Shown piece by piece: positions 36,651 through 45,687 of a stretch of 59,668 nucleotides of DNA (positions are counted from its first letter, which is position 1; every line of letters starts with the position of its first letter). A program made the translations under genes and the position numbers. Source of the stretch: Nostoc sp. S13 (GTDB lineage: Bacteria > Cyanobacteriota > Cyanobacteriia > Cyanobacteriales > Nostocaceae); assembly GCF_029379315.1 (NCBI RefSeq), contig NZ_JAQYWQ010000029.1, positions 1 through 59,668 on the forward strand. Reading direction: 5' to 3'. The notes beneath the pieces were generated by a model that was not told the origin of the DNA, did no database searches, and was given only the letters and a program-made list of their open reading frames with translations.

Positions 36651-36820
36651 CTTTCTCGTGTCCGGGAGCGTCTTGATTCTGACTCCTGAATTCTGACTTC
36701 TGAATTCTTCTTCAAATAGGAATCAGATTTGATTTTTCAAAAAAACTACAATAAGATATGTAAAAATAAATCTGTCTAACAACGAACAATTCAAAATTCA
36801 AAACTCAAAATTGTACCCTT

Positions 36821-36985
36821 AGAGGCTATTTATAAAGTAAATATTAAGTAGGGTGTGTTACTGCTATGCAAGGATTTGGGAGTTCGAGAGAGTGAGAAGT
36901 AGCCGTAACGCACCATGTTTCTCGGTGCGTTAAGCGTTGCTATAACGCACCCGACAATTTAAGGTTTACTTTATAAATTATCTCT
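36821..36985. mobile_element. Miniature element with AGAG...CTCT ends
   Basis: Imperfect 21-bp inverted repeats at 36821-36841 and 36965-36985 share the core TTTATAAAGTAAA and its complement, with TA just outside each end. The interior holds a common Nostoc repeat with GTGCGTTA and TAACGCACC hairpin arms and no gene. Confidence 0.6.
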
Positions 36986-37168
36986 AACTAAAAAAAATAG
37001 GAGAAGCATGAAAAGTTTTATCCTCTTCACAGCCCGTGATTTTCAGTCAAGGGTTGCTTACTGATTTAGATCCAAATTATTGCCAAACTTTTATCCTATA
37101 CCTTGCTTTTAATAAACATACTGATAGTAAGTAATTCATGATTATTTGTCAAATTCATAGAATAAATA

Positions 37169-38098
37169 ATGTCTATGCATGAAATAAATTTGCAGCAATT
37201 GGATCTTAATCTTTTACTGGTGTTATATGCCTTGCTGCAAGAGCGTAACGTCACGAATGCTGGAGAAAAAATTGGTTTGAGTCAATCAGCTACCAGTAAC
37301 GCACTTGGGCGATTACGCCAAGTGTTCAACGATCCATTACTTGTGCGGTCTAAGAAAGGCATGGTTCTTACACCACGTGCTCAAGAGCTACTCGAACCAC
37401 TACAGAAAATTTTGTTAAATATTGAGCAGTTAATTCAACCAAGCAGTTTTGAACCTAAAACAGCACAAGGTACAATCCAGCTAGCTGCATCAGATTACGC
37501 AACCGTTTTGATTCTTCCAAAGGTTTTGAAGCAAATTTCTCAACAGGCTCCTCAACTGAATTTGGAATGCCATCATTGGCGTTCTGACACATTAGATTTA
37601 CTGAGAAATGGAGTTATTGATCTAGGCTTAGGAGTTCCTAATCTACCAAAAACTTCGGAGTTTAGGTTCCAAAAGTTATTTGTAGAAGATTATGTATCTG
37701 TAGTTCGGGCTGACCATCCCATTACTCAAATGGATCTTACAATTGAATCTTATGTTGCTTGGCCACATGCCTTCATTACGCCTATAAACGCAATACCGGG
37801 TTCGACTAAAACCCTTGTGGATACTGTGTTAGAAGGCTTAGGCGTGAAGCGTCGAGTGATGTTGAAGTTACCACATTTTCTCTCGGCTCCTCTAATAGTC
37901 GCTCAGACTGATCTCATTGTTACGTTGCCTAGTCGAATTGCAATGCTCTTTGCTGAATATACAAACCTTGCTATCCTTAAACCACCGATTGAACTTGGTA
38001 ACTACAATTTTCTACAGATTTGGCATGAACGTTGCGATCACGATCCGCTACACATTTGGCTACGTGAGCTAATAGCGTCCCAAACTCAGCACCTCTGA
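37169..38098 (+). CDS. LysR-family transcriptional regulator
   Basis: 309 residues. A winged helix-turn-helix lies at about 7-66 (LLLVLYALLQERNVTNAGEK, LSQSATSNALGRLRQVFNDP), a linker helix follows, and the effector-binding domain spans 93-305 (IQLAASDYATVLILPKVLKQ, then DLGLGVPNL). The sequence is closest to the NodD/NahR branch, whose members bind aromatic or related small ligands; the ligand here is unknown. LysR regulators usually control a divergent or adjacent gene, but both flanks here are repeats or broken genes, so the target may have been lost or is remote. Confidence 0.9.
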   Translation: MSMHEINLQQLDLNLLLVLYALLQERNVTNAGEKIGLSQSATSNALGRLRQVFNDPLLVRSKKGMVLTPRAQELLEPLQKILLNIEQLIQPSSFEPKTAQGTIQLAASDYATVLILPKVLKQISQQAPQLNLECHHWRSDTLDLLRNGVIDLGLGVPNLPKTSEFRFQKLFVEDYVSVVRADHPITQMDLTIESYVAWPHAFITPINAIPGSTKTLVDTVLEGLGVKRRVMLKLPHFLSAPLIVAQTDLIVTLPSRIAMLFAEYTNLAILKPPIELGNYNFLQIWHERCDHDPLHIWLRELIASQTQHL

Positions 38099-38379
38099 AA
38101 CAAAGAGAAAAAGCGTCGTTCCAGGCACTTAAAATTTTTTAAGCGTACAAAAAGCCTGAACAGGCACCATTTTTTCAGAGATTTTTTGTGCAAGTTTTGT
38201 CCAATTGTGTTTTTTCAACTCATTCTTGAATTACTCACCGTTCGCGTAATCGAGGATGGATTTGGTGAAATGAGGGATGTGTGAACAAGGGGGGGAAGAA
38301 AAACAGGCGATCGCTGCGACTTACCAAATCGCATCAAAAAAGATGTTCTGACGGAATGCGAGTATGGTAAGTGTGAGAA

Positions 38380-38661
38380 ATGGCACATTTACCTGAAAAA
38401 ATAATCTCAGAACGAATCGACGATGTTGTTCTGTTGCTAGAAGTAATGAAAAAAATGGGACTGCCAGAAATCCTCAATCAACATTTGCCTCGTCACTGGA
38501 AACAGGAAGGACTTGATTGGGGGTGGGTGGCGTGCATTTGGCTATCGTATATTATCTCACAGGGCGACCACCGTAAAGTGTATGTTAGGGAATGGGTAGA
38601 ACAACGCCGCTACACTATTGAGCAGGTTTGTGGAATCAACATTAGACTTATCCGGAAATGA
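38380..38661 (+). pseudogene. Truncated transposase N-terminus (IS1634/DUF4277 type)
   Basis: About 88 residues correspond to the start of an IS1634-type transposase: MAHLPEKIISERIDDVVLLL, LPEILNQHLPRHWKQEGLDW and the WLSYIISQGDHRK segment. The frame then runs into a miniature element at 38644, which supplies the stop. The catalytic DDE region (normally more than 350 residues further) is absent from the DNA that follows. A dead remnant. Confidence 0.75.
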
Positions 38662-38782
38662 GAACTTTATTTGGCTGAAACCTAGCTCTGGAGAGGGTTT
38701 TAGAGGTTCCTGTTTTATATAAGCTAAAAAGCCAGCTATGCAAGGGTTTCAGCTATTTTGAGGTTTATTTGTGGATAAGTCT
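38644..38782. mobile_element. Miniature element inserted in the transposase remnant
   Basis: Perfect 10-bp ends AGACTTATCC (38644-38653) and GGATAAGTCT (38773-38782), each flanked by TA. Interior of about 120 bp without coding capacity, containing its own short palindromic words (AGAGGGTTTTAGAGGTTCC). Insertion interrupts the transposase reading frame. Confidence 0.7.
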
Positions 38783-38872
38783 ATTAATAACAAGTTGCGT
38801 TCAATTTGGCGTAAGTTCTAAAGATAATTACGGGTAAACAAAGCGTGCATCGGCAGGCTTTGTTTTTATCAA

Positions 38873-39020
38873 ACAGAATAAAGGTGCCAGTCGCCAGAAT
38901 TCACTTGGGTATTTTGTGCGACTGGTGGATGAATAAACGGCGTTTAAGACCCCCACAAAACAAGAAAATTTGGTGGTTAACTTTCGTAGTGGCGGGTCTG
39001 AATCCCCCACTGATTGCATT
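38873..39020. repeat. Structured repeat element, copy 2
   Basis: Aligns with 36501-36650. Hairpin 1: 38887-38894 with 38918-38925 (CCAGTCGC/GCGACTGG). Hairpin 2: 38953-38976, which is the reverse complement of the corresponding segment in copy 1. Hairpin 3: 38988-38992 with 39007-39011 (AGTGG/CCACT). The flanking words GAATAAAGGTG, GGTGGATGAATAA and AACTTTCGTAGT are shared. Confidence 0.65.
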
Positions 39021-39124
39021 CTGACGAATATATTCTGACGAATGTATTCTTCTTCAAGAATTCTGACGAATGTATTCTGACGAATGTATTTTTCTTCAAG
39101 AATTCTAACGAATGTATTCTGACT
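39017..39124. repeat. Tandem repeat built on ATTCTGACGAATGT
   Basis: Five to six copies of a 14-15 bp unit, arranged as a longer unit of about 45 bp repeated twice (each containing TTCTTCAAGAATTCT). Directly follows structured element copy 2. The repeat is open in frames on both strands, but these are artefacts. Confidence 0.75.
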
Positions 39125-39220
39125 CCTAATGTTATTTTAATAGACACCGTAAATTTAGCTGACCACACCAGCGCTAAAAATTTGTTCTGCGGTTAAATTC
39201 AACTCTCTTAATAGTTCATT

Positions 39221-39309
39221 AGACATCTGGTGAAATTAAATATGCGTTATCTAGAACCCTTGTAGAGACGCGAAATTTCGCGTCTCTACATTCTTTTTCG
39301 GAGATGTCT
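39221..39309. mobile_element. 89-bp MITE family, copy C
   Basis: AGACATCT...AGATGTCT ends with TA outside both (CATTAGACATCT and AGATGTCTAATG) and the central hairpin TAGAGACGCGA...TCGCGTCTCTA. Nearly identical to copy D at 56709. It sits in a pentapeptide-repeat gene remnant. Confidence 0.85.
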
Positions 39310-39375
39310 AATGCATCGATAAATATTGCTCTACGTAAGTCAGCGTCTTTAAAGCTGGTGTCATTGAAAGCGACG
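39310..39375 (-). pseudogene. Fragment of a pentapeptide-repeat protein
   Basis: Read on the minus strand, this gives FNDTSFKDADLRRAIFIDAL, which fits the A(D/N)LxxA pentapeptide pattern. It is cut by the MITE on one side and by the compound ATGCCCC repeat on the other. Too short to be functional. The assignment rests on two or three repeat units only. Confidence 0.4.
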
Positions 39376-39546
39376 GGAAACTCCAACCCAAGAGTGGGTG
39401 GAGAGGGATAGTCGCCCCGTCGCTTGGGGCATTGGGCATTGGCCAAACAGGTAACTTCTTCCCCATGCCCCATGCCCCATGCCCCATGCCCCATGCCCCA
39501 TGCCCCATGCCCAAAAACTCCAACCCAAGAGTGGGTGGAGTTTTTC
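39372..39546. repeat. Compound repeat with (CATGCCC)n heptamers, copy 1
   Basis: A block bounded by two direct copies of ACTCCAACCCAAGAGTGGGT (starting at about 39380 and 39518). Between them are CATTGGG words, a conserved CCAAACAGGTAACTTCTTCC spacer and about seven tandem CATGCCC heptamers (39462-39512). The outer unit is itself partly palindromic and followed by TTTTT, so it could form a terminator for the kinase gene on the minus strand. An inverted, shorter copy lies at 52440. Confidence 0.75.
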
Positions 39547-39554
39547 ATGTAGTA

Positions 39555-42212
39555 TCAGGTTGCTTTAATCAAATCAACGATCGCCTTCACCAAGACATCT
39601 GGATCTACTGGTTTGGAAATATGCATTTGAAATCCTGCTGCTAATGCTTGCTGCTGATTCATTTCCCCTGCATAAGCCGTTAGAGCGATCGCTGGTATCA
39701 ATCCTCCTTGTTCAGGCGATCGCGATCGCACTTCACGCATCAGCATATAACCATCTGTCTTTGGCATTCCAATATCGCTAACTAAAACATCTGGTATCGA
39801 CTCAGACAGCGCTTGTAATGCTTCCTGTGCTGATGCTACGGCGGTTACTTCCACACCATAGTCTTGCAAAATAAAGGTAATTAAGTCGCGGATATCGGGT
39901 TCATCATCCACCACCAAAACTTGAGTTTCTGAAAGCACCGAGGATTCCGGCTCACAATGTGAAGACTCATTCTCTTCACGCCGAACCTGTTCACTTCTGA
40001 CCAAAAGCGGTAGCTCTACAGTAAATGTTGCACCCAATCCTTCTCCAGGACTTTCGGCTTGAACATTTCCCCCATGCATATCTACAACTTTACGCACGAT
40101 CGCTAATCCTAAACCTAATCCACCAAATGTCCGTATCATTGTACCATCAGCTTGACGAAAGTAATCGAACACATAAGGCAAAAAGTCTGGCGAAATTCCC
40201 TTACCTGTATCGCTGACCTGAATTTGAGCCTGCTTACCAGCCTCCAGGAGTCGAATTTCTACGCGTCCTCCTGTTGGTGTAAATTTTACTGCATTGGCAA
40301 CTAGATTCCACACAACTTGTTGAAGCCGATTTGGGTCGCCCATCACTTGTCCCAAAGTAGGATCAAATATGGTCTGAATTTGAATTGACTTGGCTTGTGC
40401 TGCTAGTTTTACTGTCTCTAGTGCTGCTTCAACTACCATTACCAAGTTCACTGGACAGATATTCAAGTTTAATTTTCCTTGGAGAATGCGAGACACATCC
40501 AACAAATCTTCAATTAGCTGAGTTTGTAACTTGGCGTTGCGTTCAATGGTTTCCAAGGCGTGGTTAGTAGTTTTTTGATCAAATTTGCGAGTCCGCAGCA
40601 TTTTCGACCATCCCAGGATGGGGTTGAGTGGGGTTCGCAATTCATGGGAGAGAACCGCCAAAAATTCATCTTTGATTTTGTTGGCAATTTCTGCTTGTTG
40701 GCGTGCTGTCCGTTCTCGTTGGAGTAAATAAGAGCATTCTTTCTCTACCAATTTGCGATCGGTAATATCTAGTACAAAAGCCACACCATTATCCTTGGAG
40801 TCATTCAGCAAGGCCATCCCCAAAACAATTGGTACTCGCTTGCCGTTGCGGTGAATGTACTCTTTCTCATAAATTCTAGAAACTCCACTGGTTTCCATTT
40901 CCAAAAGGGCGCGATCGTCTAAATGCTTATACTCCACAGGAGTAAGCTCTCTCCAATTAATTCCACCTAAAGTAGCAAATTCATCACGAGTGTAGCCAGC
41001 TACTTGAAGAAAGGCATCATTGGCATCAATAATCAAACCATCCACATCCCAAAAAGCAACACCAATTATGTTAGATTCAAACAAACGCCGAAATCGGGCT
41101 TCACTTTCACGTAATATCTTTTCTGCCCGTTTGTGTTCGGTAATATCACGACAAACAGTAATTACGCCGTCAATAGTTTGGTTGTAATTCCGTAATGGTG
41201 TGAGGATGTATTCATAATAATGCAACCCATCGGCGGTAATATATTTACACTCATCCTTGATTGGATGTCCAGTTTTCATCACAGCTTGTCGTTGATTCTC
41301 TACCTGTTCTACAAAGTCTGCGGGGAAATCCACTTCTTGCAAAGTTTTGCCGACAATATCCTGCGGCTTTAAGCCTAGTAAAGTAGCTCCATCACGACTG
41401 ACATACTGATAGCAACCTGTGCGATTAAATATATAAATATGATCAACTGATGCGGTGAGAATAGCATTTAAAATATTTGCCTGTTCTTGCACTTGGCTCG
41501 TTAGTTTGCGAGTACTTTCTTCTGCCTGCTTGCACACAGTAGTTTCCATACAAACTCCGATCATTCGCACCGCTTGCCCCTGATAGTCATAGATAAATTT
41601 TCCCTTGGCAGAAATCCAATGTACACTTTGGTCTAATCGAACTATGCGAAATTCATCGTTGTAGTCAGTCTTTTGTCCTAAAGCCTGGCCGATCGCTTGC
41701 ATTACAGATTGCCTATCTTCAGGATGAACGCACTTGTTAAACGCCTCATAAGGTCCGTCAAAACTACCTGGAAGCACGCCAAAAAGCACTGCATAATTTT
41801 CAGACCAGATGACTTTATTGGTGAGAATATTCCAATCCCACAAGCCCATCTGGGAAACCTCTAAAGCTAGCCTCAGTCTTTCTTCACTCTCCCTCAAAGA
41901 GATTTCTACCTGCTGTCGCTGTGCAATTTCTTGTTGGAGTTGGTGTAAAGTCACTGCTGCATCTGTTGGCAGATTGAAGGCTGTCGATGTTCCCTGTTCA
42001 CGATGAAATTCAATATCATACTCGACAACTTGTTGAGTATGGGTATTTTCTTCTTCTACTGGCAGCTTTCTTTTCAGTTCTGTTAATTGCTCCTCAAGCG
42101 CTGCTTGCCTTTGTTGATAAGATATTTCTGATTGCTCTAACTCAGCTACACGCTGCCGCATAACTGCTAATTCATCAGTGACTTTATAGTTAATTTTATC
42201 AACATTTGGCAT
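39555..42212 (-). CDS. Soluble multi-PAS hybrid histidine kinase
   Basis: 885 residues without membrane spans. An N-terminal coiled coil (about 10-55) leads into three PAS/PAC modules (about 110-235, 240-365 and 370-490; for example LGLKPQDIVGKTLQEVDFPA). HisKA follows ([20 protein letters not shown]), then HATPase (VVWNLVANAVKFTPTGG, SDTGKGISPDF, FGGLGLGLAIVRK) and a C-terminal receiver (VLVVDDEPDIRDL, VLVSDIGMPKTDGYML). The PAS modules suggest sensing of a small ligand, redox state or light in the cytoplasm, but no cofactor-binding cysteine of a phytochrome or LOV type is evident. It is a single-gene unit; its partner is not nearby. Confidence 0.9.
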   Translation of the reverse strand: MPNVDKINYKVTDELAVMRQRVAELEQSEISYQQRQAALEEQLTELKRKLPVEEENTHTQQVVEYDIEFHREQGTSTAFNLPTDAAVTLHQLQQEIAQRQQVEISLRESEERLRLALEVSQMGLWDWNILTNKVIWSENYAVLFGVLPGSFDGPYEAFNKCVHPEDRQSVMQAIGQALGQKTDYNDEFRIVRLDQSVHWISAKGKFIYDYQGQAVRMIGVCMETTVCKQAEESTRKLTSQVQEQANILNAILTASVDHIYIFNRTGCYQYVSRDGATLLGLKPQDIVGKTLQEVDFPADFVEQVENQRQAVMKTGHPIKDECKYITADGLHYYEYILTPLRNYNQTIDGVITVCRDITEHKRAEKILRESEARFRRLFESNIIGVAFWDVDGLIIDANDAFLQVAGYTRDEFATLGGINWRELTPVEYKHLDDRALLEMETSGVSRIYEKEYIHRNGKRVPIVLGMALLNDSKDNGVAFVLDITDRKLVEKECSYLLQRERTARQQAEIANKIKDEFLAVLSHELRTPLNPILGWSKMLRTRKFDQKTTNHALETIERNAKLQTQLIEDLLDVSRILQGKLNLNICPVNLVMVVEAALETVKLAAQAKSIQIQTIFDPTLGQVMGDPNRLQQVVWNLVANAVKFTPTGGRVEIRLLEAGKQAQIQVSDTGKGISPDFLPYVFDYFRQADGTMIRTFGGLGLGLAIVRKVVDMHGGNVQAESPGEGLGATFTVELPLLVRSEQVRREENESSHCEPESSVLSETQVLVVDDEPDIRDLITFILQDYGVEVTAVASAQEALQALSESIPDVLVSDIGMPKTDGYMLMREVRSRSPEQGGLIPAIALTAYAGEMNQQQALAAGFQMHISKPVDPDVLVKAIVDLIKAT

Positions 42213-42426
42213 CTTGCATACCGCTCACAACTCAACAATACCTATTTGAAGAGTAGGTATCCCCTATTTTTATAACTATGATTTTTTCAGCTAACAAATG
42301 TAATCCATCCAAAGGCACATAAACAATTCAAAATTCAAAATTTGAAAATACAGGCAAGAATAAATTAAACAATGTTACGCAATCTAAAATTAATTCTTCA
42401 CGCCCACTTACTTAACTGAAAAAAGT

Positions 42427-43128
42427 TTATCTCTTTAGACGCATGAAAGCTACACCTATCAATAATCCCACAACCTGCCCCCAGAAGACAACACCCGATT
42501 GATTTACACCAAAGGGAGGAATATTTAAACTGCCAATACCATAAAATAATTGTTGCAGAAACCACCAAAATATATAGAAAAAGGCTGGCAGTTGGATTGG
42601 GATATACACGATTATTAGCGGCAAAACTGTGTCAATTTTAGCTTTAGGAAACTTCATAACATATGCTCCTAAAATAGCTGCGATCGCACCATTGCCTCCA
42701 ATCAATGGGACTGTCAAACTCGGTTCAGCCAGAATTGGGACTAAAGAAGCGATCGCGCCAGCAGTCAGATAAAATCCGAGATAGCGTGCATGTCCCAGAA
42801 TATTTTCTACAGTCTTACCAAAAACCCACAAAAATAGCAGATTTCCCAATATTTGACTAAAACTGCCATGTATAAATATTCCAAATAGTAGTGAAAATGT
42901 TCGCCAAATTACAATTATCCAAGCAGCAGAGTTGTTAAAGAAGAGAGCATTTGTAATTGCCCCACTAATCTGGGCTGGAATCACACCCCAACTATTGACA
43001 AAATAGCCCAATTCATTACTAAATTCTAGTTGAAGTTCCCATAAAAATACGGCAACATTAATGCCAATCAGCCAATAATTAATAATTGGCTTACTCCGAC
43101 AACGAATATTATCACTAATAGGAATCAT
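42427..43128 (-). CDS. Rhomboid-family membrane protein lacking the catalytic dyad
   Basis: 233 residues with about six membrane helices in the rhomboid order. The helix-2 motif is present in altered form (HGSFSQILGNLLFLWVFG, residues 87-104), where active rhomboids have a second His in place of Gln92; Asn96 is kept. The catalytic GxSG loop reads GGNG (Asn146 instead of Ser) and the catalytic His in helix 6 is Gln218 (VVFWGQVVGLLIG). It is therefore predicted to be a pseudoprotease, like iRhoms and derlins, that binds or routes membrane proteins rather than cutting them. The reading frame is intact. Confidence 0.82.
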   Translation of the reverse strand: MIPISDNIRCRSKPIINYWLIGINVAVFLWELQLEFSNELGYFVNSWGVIPAQISGAITNALFFNNSAAWIIVIWRTFSLLFGIFIHGSFSQILGNLLFLWVFGKTVENILGHARYLGFYLTAGAIASLVPILAEPSLTVPLIGGNGAIAAILGAYVMKFPKAKIDTVLPLIIVYIPIQLPAFFYIFWWFLQQLFYGIGSLNIPPFGVNQSGVVFWGQVVGLLIGVAFMRLKR

Positions 43129-43147
43129 TAATTATTTGTCATTAGTC

Positions 43148-43240
43148 ATTTTTCATTGGGCATTGGGCATTCGGCATTGGGCATTGGGCAAAGAATTCTT
43201 GTAACTCCTGTACAGACGCGATTAATCACGTCTGTACTCC
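43148..43240. repeat. GGGCATT heptamer repeat plus hairpin
   Basis: Four copies of CATTGGG or GGGCATT words (43155-43191), then a hairpin GTACAGACG (43210-43218) / CGTCTGTAC (43229-43237). The hairpin resembles the centre of the 89-bp MITE but lacks its arms. Confidence 0.55.
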
Positions 43241-43320
43241 CTACTCCCCACTCCCTCATTCTCCCTTAACGTGTGGCAAGATTGAAATCAGATCGCATCG
43301 CACTTAAGTAGGCAAACGAG

Positions 43321-45450
43321 ATGCTGGGAAACACACTTGTAGGAAGATACCAAATTATTAGTAACTTGGGAGGTGGGGGTTTTGGTGAAACCTTTGTGGC
43401 TTGTGATACTCAATTACCCGGTTCACCTCCATGTGTCGTTAAGAAACTCAAACCCCAGGCAAGTGATCCTGTAACTTTGGAGACAGCTAGGCGTTTATTT
43501 GATACAGAAGCACAAGTTCTATATAAATTAGGAACTCACGATCGCATTCCCCAACTTTTAGCTTATTTTGAGGAGAATGCCGAATTCTATCTTGTACAGG
43601 AATTGATTGAAGGTCACGACCTGAGTCAAGAATTAACACCAGGTAAAACCCTAAGTCAAGACCAAGTAATTTCACTTTTACAAGAACTTTTGACAATCTT
43701 AGAATTTGTCCATCAACAGAATGTAATTCACCGTGATGTCAATCCTCGAAATATCCTCAGACGCCAACAAGATGGCAAATTAATCTTAATTGATTTTGGT
43801 GCAGTTAAACAAATCGCTACTCAAGTGATTACTCCCCAAGGTCAAACGCAAGCTACTGTTGCTATCGGTACGCCTGGATATATTCCTGGAGAACAAGCTC
43901 ATGGTACGCCAAAATTAAGTAGTGATATCTATGCTGTGGGAATAATTGCTATTCAAGCCCTCACTGGATTATCACCAGAGGAAATAGTAAAAGATGCTGA
44001 TACTAATGAAATTATCTGGCATAATCAAGCCACGGTAACGCCAGAATTCGCTCAATTCTTAGATAAAATGGTGTGCTACGACTTTCGGCAACGCTATCCT
44101 TCGGCAACGTTGGCATTACAAGCGCTCAAAGAGTTAACACTCCCACCTGTTGCAACAATAGCCTTAACTCCTATTTCTCCACCAAAAAATATCAACAAAC
44201 CTCAACCAAAAAAAGGTATATTGGGTAAAATTTTACTAGGAATATTTTTAATTGGGGTCAGTGGAGTAGCATCAATATTTATTTGGAATAACATTAATTC
44301 AAATAACGCCATAGAATTATCTAAAGAAGGAAATACACTTTTTGATTTGCAACGCTATCAAGAGGCGCTAGCAGTATATGAAAAAGCAGTTAATATTAGA
44401 CCAGATTATTCTCAAGGATGGAATGGTCAAGGCAAAACGTTGGATAAATTAAAAAAATACAAAGAAGCATTAGCGGCATATGATAGAGCAATTCAAATTA
44501 AGCCAGATTATTTAGAAGCTTGGATTGGACGAGGCTTTATATTAGCAAGTTTACAGCGATATCAAGAAGCGATCGCTTCTTTTGATAAAGCCTTGCAATT
44601 AAATAATGGCAACTCAGAAGTCTGGAACGCTAAGGGTGAAGCTTTCAGTAATTTAAATCAATATGACCAAGCAATTAAATCTTATGAGAAAGCGATTGAA
44701 CTCAAACCAGATAATTATGAAGCTTGGTACAAAAAAGGATTAGCTTTGCAGAATTCTAAGCGATATGAAGAAGCGATCGTCGCCTACCAAAAAGTTGTTG
44801 ATTTAAAACCAGACTACGAGCAAGCTTGGTATAATTTTGGAAATGCTTTAGTCAATTTGCAACGCTACAAAGATGCATTTACGGCTTATGATAAAGCGGT
44901 GCAATACCAGCCAACTTATTATCAAGCTTGGTTGTCAAGAGGTAATGTACTGCTAAATTTACAACGTTATCCAGAAGCAATTGAATCTTTTAATCAAGTA
45001 ATTAAATACAATCCTGGCAACTATCAAGCATGGTATAATTTAGGCTGGTCGTTGCATCAAACACAACGCTATGTAGAAGCCATAAAATATTATAATAAAG
45101 CCGCAAAAATTAAGGCAAATAACTATCAACTATGGTATAATATGGGTAATTCACAATACATATTGCAGCAATACGAAGATGCGATCGCCTCTTATAATAA
45201 GGCAGTTCGTTATAAACCAGACCATTCCGAAAGCTGGTATAGCAGAGGCAATGCACTATTAAATTTGAAGCGGTATCAAGATGCGATCGCATCTTACGCT
45301 CAAGCAATAAAATACAAGCCTAATTATCAACAAGCAATAGACGCGCGTAACCAAGCCCAAATTCAACTGCAAAGCGAAAAACCAAAGCCTATAATCGTGC
45401 CAATCATTCCAGTCCCTAATTCCCCCAATCCACGCCAGACGACATCCTAG
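43321..45450 (+). CDS. Ser/Thr protein kinase with C-terminal TPR array
   Basis: 709 residues. Eukaryotic-type kinase domain at about 9-275: glycine loop LGGGGFGETFVA, VAIK-type lysine in CVVKKLKP, catalytic loop HRDVNPRNI (Asp139) and DFGAVKQ. The catalytic-loop lysine, normally at position +2 from the Asp (HRDxK), is Asn141. A membrane span near 300-320 (ILLGIFLIGVSGVASIFIW) separates it from ten tetratricopeptide repeats (about 335-680; units such as YQEALAVYEKAVNIRPDYSQ). The TPR part is probably on the far side of the membrane and binds protein partners. This arrangement is common in Nostoc. Confidence 0.9.
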   Translation: MLGNTLVGRYQIISNLGGGGFGETFVACDTQLPGSPPCVVKKLKPQASDPVTLETARRLFDTEAQVLYKLGTHDRIPQLLAYFEENAEFYLVQELIEGHDLSQELTPGKTLSQDQVISLLQELLTILEFVHQQNVIHRDVNPRNILRRQQDGKLILIDFGAVKQIATQVITPQGQTQATVAIGTPGYIPGEQAHGTPKLSSDIYAVGIIAIQALTGLSPEEIVKDADTNEIIWHNQATVTPEFAQFLDKMVCYDFRQRYPSATLALQALKELTLPPVATIALTPISPPKNINKPQPKKGILGKILLGIFLIGVSGVASIFIWNNINSNNAIELSKEGNTLFDLQRYQEALAVYEKAVNIRPDYSQGWNGQGKTLDKLKKYKEALAAYDRAIQIKPDYLEAWIGRGFILASLQRYQEAIASFDKALQLNNGNSEVWNAKGEAFSNLNQYDQAIKSYEKAIELKPDNYEAWYKKGLALQNSKRYEEAIVAYQKVVDLKPDYEQAWYNFGNALVNLQRYKDAFTAYDKAVQYQPTYYQAWLSRGNVLLNLQRYPEAIESFNQVIKYNPGNYQAWYNLGWSLHQTQRYVEAIKYYNKAAKIKANNYQLWYNMGNSQYILQQYEDAIASYNKAVRYKPDHSESWYSRGNALLNLKRYQDAIASYAQAIKYKPNYQQAIDARNQAQIQLQSEKPKPIIVPIIPVPNSPNPRQTTS

Positions 45451-45603
45451 AGCATCGATTCAGTAATCAAAAACCTAACCCCCCAGCCCCCTTCCTTACT
45501 AGGAAAGGGGGAGAATTTCAAGCCTTTTTCTTTGCAGGAGAGAGGTTTTCTAAATCCTGTGAAAAGTCAGGTCTACGAAGGGCTAGGCTTACGCACTCCA
45601 CAA

Positions 45604-45632
45604 CAAAAAACCTCGGTGTCAAGTACCGAGGT
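45604..45632 (-). terminator. Intrinsic terminator of the Psb34-like gene
   Basis: On the minus strand, a CCTCGGT...ACCGAGG stem (45611-45617 with 45625-45631) is followed directly by a run of six T (45605-45610). Lies 56 bp after the stop of the small gene at 45688. Confidence 0.75.
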
Positions 45633-45687
45633 GATGAGAAAAAGCCCAAATGTCAATGGCAGATATCGATACCGAAATCAAAAAATC

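Larger units (their letters stand above)
36338..37168. other. Repeat-rich spacer between the sensor kinase and the LysR gene
   Basis: Holds copy 1 of the structured element (36501-36650), then 'GAATTCTGACT'-type short repeats to 36720, an AATTCAAA repeat near 36787, a miniature element at 36821-36985, and an AT-rich LysR-promoter region from 36986. No gene seen. Confidence 0.5.

Noticed and set aside
39462..39512. Regularly spaced short repeats considered as a CRISPR array
   Set aside because: The units are 7 bp in direct tandem with no spacers, so this is an STRR-type heptamer run.
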